DNA from: Clostridia bacterium
Lineage (GTDB): Bacteria > Bacillota > Clostridia > Christensenellales > UBA1242
Length of the DNA stretch: 10,009 nt
Assembly: GCA_017650795.1 (NCBI GenBank)
Contig: JAGCEE010000240.1
Span: forward strand, 1 to 10,009
Direction of reading: 5' to 3'
The position numbers were made by a program, and so were the translations under genes. Shown piece after piece: positions 5,821-10,009 of the stretch. Below the pieces are notes generated by a model. That model had not been told where the DNA came from, searched no databases, and worked only from the letters and a program-made list of their open reading frames with translations. The first letter of the stretch is position 1. Each line of letters opens with the position of its first letter.

Positions 5821-7338
5821 TTATTTTACTGCTTCATCATCAATAGTTACGGCAGAACTTTTCTTTTTTGGTTTTTTGGCTGCAACTTGTGCAATAATCG
5901 CCGTCATACTATCGGTTAAACTTTTAACATTATTATCTAAATCCATTGTGTGTTCTATGTATGGTTTATTGTAATCTAAAAGTTCATCGGCGTGTGACAT
6001 TTTTCCAACCATTTGCTCTAATTCTACAAGTCTGTACATTTTTCTTGCATCAAACTCGCCTTCAACCGCCATAGATATATTTGCATTTTTGTAAACATAT
6101 TTAACGTAGTTATTAAAATCTTCATAGGTCATATTTTTTATTAGTCTTTCTACACGGGCTTGGTCAATAAATGGAAATCCCCAAATATAATCGCTCAAAT
6201 TTTGTAAAGCAAAACCACTGTTTTGATCTTGACTTGTATCTAAAAGGTTAATGGCTTTTTGTTTTTCTTGATCAAACATCTTTTTAGAGTAACCATTTAC
6301 GCCTAAGTCATAAATTGTATCACATAGTACCTTTATGGCTTTTCTCATTTTTGCTGCATTTGTAACAACTCTAAAATGCTTAAATAGTGCAGAACCCATA
6401 TTTAAGTCTTGTTGATGCGCCGAATACACAAGTTGATTTTCGGTTCTAAATTTATCAAAAAGCACGCCACCGGCACCACTGCCGTTTAAACATAGTTCGT
6501 CCATAAATCCAAAAGCAAGTTCTTGCTCCATATCTATTGGATATTCGGTTCTTGTTCTAAGAAGCGTATCAATTTTAACATTGTGTGATGGCTCGTTTGG
6601 AGAAACCATAAGAGTGTTTTCTGTGGTATATTTTTCTGCCTCTGGCAATTCAACAATGTATTTTTTACTTTTTGCTCTAGGAAGCTTAGGGAAAACTTTA
6701 TCTCGCAAAATGTCAAGCACTTCTTCTGCCGATTTACTAGATGAAATGGAAATTATAAGATTGTCTGTATTAAAATATCTTCTTGCGTATTCGTTAATAA
6801 TTTCTGGAGTCATCATTTTTAGCGTCTTTGAACTGCCAAGCACATCTAATGAATTGTATGTGGTTATTCTGTATTCTTTATCTCTTAATGAGTTAAGTAG
6901 CAAATGAAATGCATTTGGTGGATTTTTTTCCATTCTGTCCTTAATCATGTCTATTTCATGTTTAACAACTTCTATTTCTTTGTCTATTTCTTTTTGGCTA
7001 ATTCTTTTTTTTGTAATGGTTTTCATGCAAGTTTCAATAGCTTGTTCTAAATCATCGTCCAACGCATCAAAAACATGACAAATGCAATGTTGTGATGTAA
7101 ACGCATTTGTAAAAAGTTGTTTAATTTCACAATCCTCTATTAGTTTTTTTGTTTGCTTTGTAGATTCTCCCACCAAAAACAAATGCTCAACTAAATGACT
7201 AAGTCCTTTGTACTTTCCATCTAGTTTTGCACCACCAGAAAAACCAAGAACAACTGAAGTTCTTGTTCCTTTTGGTTGCTTTTGATAAATTACTGTTGCA
7301 CCATTATCTACTTCAAATACTGTTTGTTTTACTGCCAT
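5821..7338 (-). CDS. M16 family zinc metallopeptidase (insulinase-like)
   Basis: A 505-residue peptidase of the pitrilysin/insulinase clan, which degrades peptides or processes short protein segments in a closed chamber. The inverted zinc motif HLVEH is at residues 48-52 (two His ligands, catalytic Glu51). The third ligand is probably Glu128 in EVVKHE, about 76 residues on as the family requires, with E121 nearby. NAFTS at 78-82 matches the conserved substrate-strand motif. The second half keeps the M16 C-terminal fold, including FRTENQLVYS. So it should be active. No signal peptide is seen; it is probably cytoplasmic. The tail is Lys-rich (KKPKKKSS). A GTG at 7377 would add 13 residues but lies before the predicted transcription start, whereas the ATG at 7338 has a GGGGG ribosome binding site. 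Many bacteria pair an active with an inactive M16 subunit; no partner is next to it here. Substrate unknown. Confidence 0.93.
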   Translation of the reverse strand: MAVKQTVFEVDNGATVIYQKQPKGTRTSVVLGFSGGAKLDGKYKGLSHLVEHLFLVGESTKQTKKLIEDCEIKQLFTNAFTSQHCICHVFDALDDDLEQAIETCMKTITKKRISQKEIDKEIEVVKHEIDMIKDRMEKNPPNAFHLLLNSLRDKEYRITTYNSLDVLGSSKTLKMMTPEIINEYARRYFNTDNLIISISSSKSAEEVLDILRDKVFPKLPRAKSKKYIVELPEAEKYTTENTLMVSPNEPSHNVKIDTLLRTRTEYPIDMEQELAFGFMDELCLNGSGAGGVLFDKFRTENQLVYSAHQQDLNMGSALFKHFRVVTNAAKMRKAIKVLCDTIYDLGVNGYSKKMFDQEKQKAINLLDTSQDQNSGFALQNLSDYIWGFPFIDQARVERLIKNMTYEDFNNYVKYVYKNANISMAVEGEFDARKMYRLVELEQMVGKMSHADELLDYNKPYIEHTMDLDNNVKSLTDSMTAIIAQVAAKKPKKKSSAVTIDDEAVK

Positions 7339-7367
7339 TTTAACCCCCAAGTTGTTATTGTGAGAGT

Positions 7368-7396
7368 ATTTTATCACAAAAAAAACAAAATTTCAA
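7368..7396 (-). promoter_or_regulatory. Promoter of the M16 peptidase gene
   Basis: On the minus strand: -35 TTGAAA (7391-7396), a 17-base spacer, and -10 TAAAAT (7368-7373). Transcription would start near 7361, which excludes the upstream GTG and supports the ATG at 7338. Confidence 0.7.
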
Positions 7397-7584
7397 GATA
7401 ATTTTTTTACAATATATTTGCTTTACTTTTTTTGTGTTTTTTGTTAAAGTGTGATTGTTAAAATTTAATACCGCAAATCTTATTACACAAACATTTTGCC
7501 ATGCAAAAAACATAGCCATAAATACTATATGTTTGTAAAAAAAAACATGCCCACTTAGGTTGTTTGTATAAGATGTGTTTTAAT

Positions 7585-7646
7585 GCTCCCATAGCTGTTA
7601 TATAGTATATATTTCACTATGGGAGCCCTTGCTCCCATAGTGAAAT
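7585..7646 (+). repeat. Inverted and direct copies of the tRNA 5' end
   Basis: GCTCCCATAG, the first ten bases of the tRNA, occurs at 7585-7594 and again at the tRNA start (7631-7640). Between them, 7611-7626 is the exact reverse complement of the first 16 bases of the tRNA (7631-7646), only 4 bases away. The middle copy can pair either with the tRNA 5' end (16 bp, loop CCTT) or with the upstream copy (10 bp, 22-base loop), not both. On the minus strand, 7626 to 7585 reads like a tRNA with a good acceptor stem but with the arms deleted, so this may be an inverted, collapsed tRNA copy. A possible tRNA promoter (TTTAAT 7579-7584, 16 bases, TATAGT 7601-7606) would leave the first copy untranscribed. 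Confidence 0.9.
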
Positions 7647-7705
7647 GGATATCACACGAGTCTTCGGAACTCGGTTTAGGGGTTCGAGCCCTCTTGGGAG
7701 CGCCA
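7631..7705 (+). tRNA. tRNA-Arg (anticodon UCG)
   Basis: A complete cloverleaf can be folded by hand. The acceptor stem pairs GCTCCCA (7631-7637) with TGGGAGC (7695-7701). The D-stem is GTGA/TCAC (7640-7643, 7652-7655). The anticodon stem CGAGT/ACTCG (7657-7661, 7669-7673) encloses the loop CTTCGGA with anticodon TCG at 7664-7666, reading the Arg codon CGA. The variable loop is GTTT, and the T-arm is AGGGG/CCTCT around TTCGAGC (7678-7694, one G-U pair). The discriminator is G and CCA is encoded (7703-7705). Its 3' part is the left copy of a 51-base repeat, so this gene is the integration target of the element to its right. The inverted copy of its 5' end just upstream could interfere with folding of the precursor. 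Confidence 0.95.
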
Positions 7706-7711
7706 AAAAAA
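7661..7711 (+). repeat. Left attachment repeat (within tRNA-Arg)
   Basis: Left copy of the 51-base direct repeat. It begins at the last base of the 5' anticodon stem and runs through the anticodon loop, T-arm, acceptor strand, CCA and seven A. It matches 9799-9849 at every position; the bases just outside (G at 7660 versus T at 9798, G at 7712 versus A at 9850) differ. Confidence 0.9.
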
Positions 7712-7725
7712 GTCCGATTTTACGG

Positions 7726-7741
7726 GCATTTCAGCGATTTT
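7726..7741 (+). repeat. 16-base repeat inside left end of element
   Basis: GCATTTCAGCGATTTT occurs here, 14 bases inside the left attachment repeat, and again at 9719-9734, 64 bases inside the right one, in the same orientation. Here part of it forms one arm of the tRNA terminator; at the right end it has no such partner. It may be a recombinase or excisionase binding site, or a trace of a duplication. Confidence 0.7.
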
Positions 7742-7761
7742 CATTAGTCGCTGATTTTTTT
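7731..7761 (+). terminator. Terminator after tRNA-Arg, supplied by the element
   Basis: A 7-bp stem (TCAGCGA 7731-7737, TCGCTGA 7748-7754) with a 10-base loop is followed by seven T. It ends the tRNA transcript, replacing the original terminator now displaced beyond the right repeat. Confidence 0.8.
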
Positions 7762-7767
7762 ATTATT

Positions 7768-7798
7768 AAAAAAAACTCAACATAAATTTGTTGAGTTT
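7768..7798 (-). terminator. Terminator of the ABC-F gene
   Basis: A 10-bp stem (7773-7782 with 7789-7798, core ACTCAACA/TGTTGAGT) with a 6-base loop. On the minus strand it continues into a run of T. It lies 25 bases after the ABC-F stop codon. Confidence 0.85.
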
Positions 7799-7822
7799 GT
7801 TATAATATATGCACATCTTCAT

Positions 7823-9511
7823 TTATCTTGTTTTTTTTGTAGGTTGAGCAAAAATTGATTGAGTTTGAGCTTGCAATCTTTTCTGTTTTTCAGATTTATA
7901 ATAATCATAATTACCTAAATATGTTGAAATATGCCCATCATGAAATTCAATAGTCTTTTCGGCAAGTTTATTTATAAAATATCTATCATGCGAAACAAAG
8001 ATTACAGTACCATCAAAATTTTCAACAGCTTTTTCTAATACCTCTTTAGTTGGTATATCAACATGGTTTGTTGGTTCGTCAAATACAAGGCAATTGACAT
8101 TGTGTTGTAAAAGACTAGCAAGCCTTACTCTAATCCTTTCGCCTCCGGATAAATTTTTAACCCTTTTATTGACATCTTCTTTATAAAATTGAAAAGCTGC
8201 TAAAACTTGTCTTGCTTTTTGTTCATTTAAAGCTGTTTCTTCTTTAAAATAATCCAATAATGTATGCCCATCATTATCAAAATTTATTATTTGAGGCAAA
8301 TAACCAATTTTAACACTTGGTCCAACTATAACTTCGCCAGAGTGTGCCAATTCCTGCTTACCTAAAAGAGTTTTTACAAACGTAGACTTACCACTTCCGT
8401 TAGCACCTATAAGCGCAATCCTTTCACCTGCTTTAATTATAGTGGAAACATTATCTAATATTTTTCTTCCATCTGGTGCAAACACCGTTAAATTGTCAGT
8501 TTCAAATACTCTTTTACTTGATTTTCTATCTTCAATAAAGCCAATATTGATTTTACGCTGTTCTTGTGGACGTTCAACTTTTCTTGACAAAATACGATCT
8601 AATTGTGTTTGAAGAGCGTGCGCTCTGTTGCATAGGGTAGAACTGTTAGTAGCCATACCTCTTTCAGAAAAATACTTAATTTGTTCTTGCAGACGTTTTA
8701 TAACTAATTGTTGATCTTGATAGGCTGCAAGTTGCTTTTCAAAATCTCTCTCTCGTTCTTCTAAATATCCCGTGTAATTTGTAGAATAAACCTTTGGCTC
8801 AATTCCTGAAAGATCTAAAATTTTATTTGACATTCGGTCCAAGAAATATCTATCATGCGAAACAATAACGCTTGCACCTTTAAAACTTTTTATATAGTTT
8901 TCCAACCATTCTATTCTTTCTATATCCAAATGGTTTGTAGGTTCATCCAAAAGTAATAAATCAGGCTTTTGGAGTAATGCCTTAGCAAGTTGCACTAATG
9001 TTTTTTCGCCGCCAGAAAGTGTAGTGTAAGTTTGATATAACATATTGTTATCAATATTCAAACCAGAACACACTGTGCCAATTTTTACACCTATGTCATA
9101 CCCGCCTATATTACTAAATTCTTCAATTAGTTTGCAATATCTTTCTAAGGCTTTATCATATTGTTCTTGAGAATCTGGGTTTGCCATAATATCTTCATAC
9201 TTTTTGAGTAAATTTGACAATTTATTAATTTCAACAAAAGCCTCTTTTATTACATCAATAACCAACCTATCATCAACCTTATCAGAAGATGTTTGATCCA
9301 AATAAACAACTGATGCACCTTTTTTTATATTTACAGAACCTTTATCAGCTTTCTCTAAACCAGCAATTAATTTAAGAAGAGTAGATTTACCACAACCGTT
9401 TGGGCCCACTATTGAAATAGATTCTCCTTCGTTAAGCGAAAAAGAGACATCTTCAAAAAGCTGTCCGTAACCAAAATTTTTTGATAATTTGTTTACATCT
9501 AGAATAATCAC
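7823..9511 (-). CDS. ABC-F family ribosome-associated ATPase
   Basis: A 562-residue protein with two ABC ATPase domains in one chain and no membrane segment, the layout of ABC-F proteins that enter the ribosomal E site and act on stalled or drug-bound ribosomes. Domain 1: Walker A GPNGCGKST (36-44), signature LSGGE (165-169), Walker B and DEPTNHLD (185-196), SHDRYF switch (218-223). Domain 2: Walker A GANGSGKST (369-377), LSGGE (454-458), DEPTNHVD (478-485). The charged linker (about 245-320), helical with a tip near 280-295, is the part that reaches the P-site tRNA. Both catalytic Glu residues are present. The start is a GTG with AAGGAG 10 bases upstream. I cannot place it in a resistance (Vga, Lsa, Msr, OptrA) or housekeeping (EttA, Uup, YdiF) branch by eye. 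Being the only cargo of a small mobile unit fits antibiotic resistance, but that is inference. Confidence 0.95.
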   Translation of the reverse strand: MIILDVNKLSKNFGYGQLFEDVSFSLNEGESISIVGPNGCGKSTLLKLIAGLEKADKGSVNIKKGASVVYLDQTSSDKVDDRLVIDVIKEAFVEINKLSNLLKKYEDIMANPDSQEQYDKALERYCKLIEEFSNIGGYDIGVKIGTVCSGLNIDNNMLYQTYTTLSGGEKTLVQLAKALLQKPDLLLLDEPTNHLDIERIEWLENYIKSFKGASVIVSHDRYFLDRMSNKILDLSGIEPKVYSTNYTGYLEERERDFEKQLAAYQDQQLVIKRLQEQIKYFSERGMATNSSTLCNRAHALQTQLDRILSRKVERPQEQRKINIGFIEDRKSSKRVFETDNLTVFAPDGRKILDNVSTIIKAGERIALIGANGSGKSTFVKTLLGKQELAHSGEVIVGPSVKIGYLPQIINFDNDGHTLLDYFKEETALNEQKARQVLAAFQFYKEDVNKRVKNLSGGERIRVRLASLLQHNVNCLVFDEPTNHVDIPTKEVLEKAVENFDGTVIFVSHDRYFINKLAEKTIEFHDGHISTYLGNYDYYKSEKQKRLQAQTQSIFAQPTKKTR

Positions 9512-9521
9512 TGATCAAATT

Positions 9522-9567
9522 CTCCTTAATATTATTATAATTTTAGCATATTTTTATGATAAATCAA
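9522..9567 (-). promoter_or_regulatory. Promoter and RBS of the ABC-F gene
   Basis: On the minus strand: -35 TTGATT (9562-9567), a 16-base spacer, and -10 TAAAAT (9540-9545) preceded by TGC, an extended -10. AAGGAG (9522-9527) is the ribosome binding site. The leader would be only about 20 bases, with no room for the attenuator peptide that controls many drug-induced ABC-F genes. Confidence 0.65.
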
Positions 9568-9798
9568 GTTAATATAAACAAAACCTTCTAGTATCACGAA
9601 TTTTTGCAAGAAAAATGCAAAGTTTTTCAAAAGTGCCATTTTTTAGTTTATTATTTTTGTAAAGTGTTGTTTAATGATGTTTATAAAATATAAATTGCCA
9701 AAATGCTAGAAAAATAAAGCATTTCAGCGATTTTATAAACGATAAAATTTGGTGAAAAACGACACAAAATCTCGAACCCACGATAAAAGGTTTCAATT
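9568..9798. other. Non-coding right arm of the element
   Basis: No gene is seen. This AT-rich stretch holds an inverted pair AATGCT/AGCATT (about 9702-9724), the right copy of the 16-base repeat (9719-9734), ACGATAAAA twice (near 9739 and 9779), and CTCGAACCC at 9771-9779, which is the reverse complement of the T-loop sequence GGGTTCGAG in the attachment repeat. A cluster of short repeats beside the core is what a recombinase-binding arm looks like, though none is diagnostic alone. Confidence 0.4.
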
Positions 9799-9849
9799 TC
9801 TTCGGAACTCGGTTTAGGGGTTCGAGCCCTCTTGGGAGCGCCAAAAAAA
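9799..9849 (+). repeat. Right attachment repeat (lone tRNA-Arg 3' half)
   Basis: Right copy of the 51-base repeat: anticodon loop, T-arm, acceptor 3' strand, CCA and A run of tRNA-Arg(UCG). The sequence before it (TTTCAATTT) has no acceptor 5' strand, D-arm or 5' anticodon stem, so it is not a tRNA gene but an integration scar. Confidence 0.9.
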
Positions 9850-9879
9850 AATTCATACTAATTGATGTATGGATTTTTT
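9850..9879 (+). terminator. Original terminator of tRNA-Arg, displaced
   Basis: Directly after the right repeat, a 9-bp stem (9850-9858 with 9867-9875, one G-U pair) encloses an 8-base loop and ends in a T run. Its position relative to the CCA suggests it served the tRNA before the element inserted. Confidence 0.65.
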
Positions 9880-10009
9880 CTTTAATTCTTATACATCTGT
9901 TTTAATGCTCAAAAATCATAATTTTGATGTGGATAGACAAAAAAAAAACACCAAATTAACTTTGATGCTTTTTAATTATTTTTATTTATACTCTATAACA
10001 TTTACAAAT
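9880..10009. other. AT-rich flank, no gene seen
   Basis: No reading frame or RNA is supported to the end of the window. TGTTTTAATGCTC at 9898-9910 repeats 7576-7588, upstream of tRNA-Arg. An imperfect hairpin CACCAAA/TTTGATG (near 9950-9968) followed by T could be a weak terminator. Confidence 0.3.

Larger units (their letters stand above)
7661..9849. mobile_element. One-gene element integrated in tRNA-Arg(UCG)
   Basis: The unit is bounded by a perfect 51-base direct repeat made of the 3' half of tRNA-Arg(UCG): 7661-7711 within the intact tRNA and 9799-9849 standing alone. From the start of one repeat to the start of the next is 2,138 bases. It contains a terminator for the tRNA, then an ABC-F gene with promoter and terminator, and about 230 non-coding bases. 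The layout, with the core starting at the anticodon region and an intact tRNA kept on the left, is that of tyrosine-recombinase integration. There is no integrase, excisionase or replication gene, so movement would need help in trans, or the genes have been lost. Identity of the repeat, although the right copy is under no tRNA selection, suggests a fairly recent event. Confidence 0.8.

Noticed and set aside
7338..7377. Earlier GTG start for the M16 peptidase
   Set aside because: It lies upstream of the likely transcription start near 7361; the ATG at 7338 has a ribosome binding site.
7823..9511. ABC-F protein as a drug efflux pump
   Set aside because: There is no transmembrane domain in it or next to it; the two fused ATPase domains with a charged linker are the soluble ABC-F type.
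9671..9856. Minus-strand 61-codon reading frame with ALPRGLEPLNRVPKK
   Set aside because: It is the antisense translation of the tRNA 3' half in the right attachment repeat plus AT-rich flank; such peptides are well-known false genes.
1..10009. CRISPR array
   Set aside because: No regularly spaced short repeats were seen on either strand; all repeats found are pairs tied to tRNA sequences or terminators.

Overview
The window looks like chromosomal DNA of an AT-rich, Gram-positive-type bacterium, probably an uncultured Clostridia-like Bacillota. The signs are sigma-A promoters (several with an extended -10 TGN), strong AGGAG-type ribosome binding sites, Rho-independent terminators with long T tracts, a lipoprotein signal peptide and CCA-encoding tRNAs. 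The lineage is an inference. A conserved housekeeping core is flanked on both sides by accessory DNA that has used tRNA genes as landing sites.

Left accessory part (1-2535). The window opens inside a gene (1-582) whose C-terminal half resembles a PIN-type nuclease. About 200 non-coding bases follow, then the 3' part of a tRNA (T-arm, acceptor strand and CCA, ending at 833) with its own terminator. A lone 3' tRNA end is the usual right-hand scar of an element integrated into a tRNA gene, so bases 1 to about 800 are probably the end of such an element; its left end lies outside the window. Next come a solitary PD-(D/E)XK nuclease gene with its own promoter (928-2127) and, on the other strand, the 3' remnant of a tyrosine integrase (2173-2535) that is visibly richer in GC than its surroundings.

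Middle part (2522-7338). In order: a surface lipoprotein with an InlB-like repeat, a small four-helix membrane protein, the ATPase ychF, the divergently transcribed dUTPase dut, and an M16 zinc peptidase. Most have their own promoter and terminator, so this is a row of single genes, not an operon. ychF and dut are driven by back-to-back promoters in a 169-base gap; dut and the peptidase share a convergent terminator.

Right accessory part (7585-10009). A complete tRNA-Arg(UCG) lies at 7631-7705. The 51 bases from the end of its 5' anticodon-stem strand through its CCA and following A run are repeated exactly at 9799-9849, where no 5' tRNA half is present. The two copies bound a 2,138-base unit (7661-9798) holding a single gene, an ABC-F ribosome-associated ATPase, with its own promoter and terminator and no recombinase. 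This is the most interesting structure here: a one-gene, tRNA-integrated element that would need an integrase in trans. The tRNA also has a 16-base perfect inverted copy of its own 5' end 4 bases upstream, and a third, shorter copy further up, so the precursor RNA could fold in competing ways.
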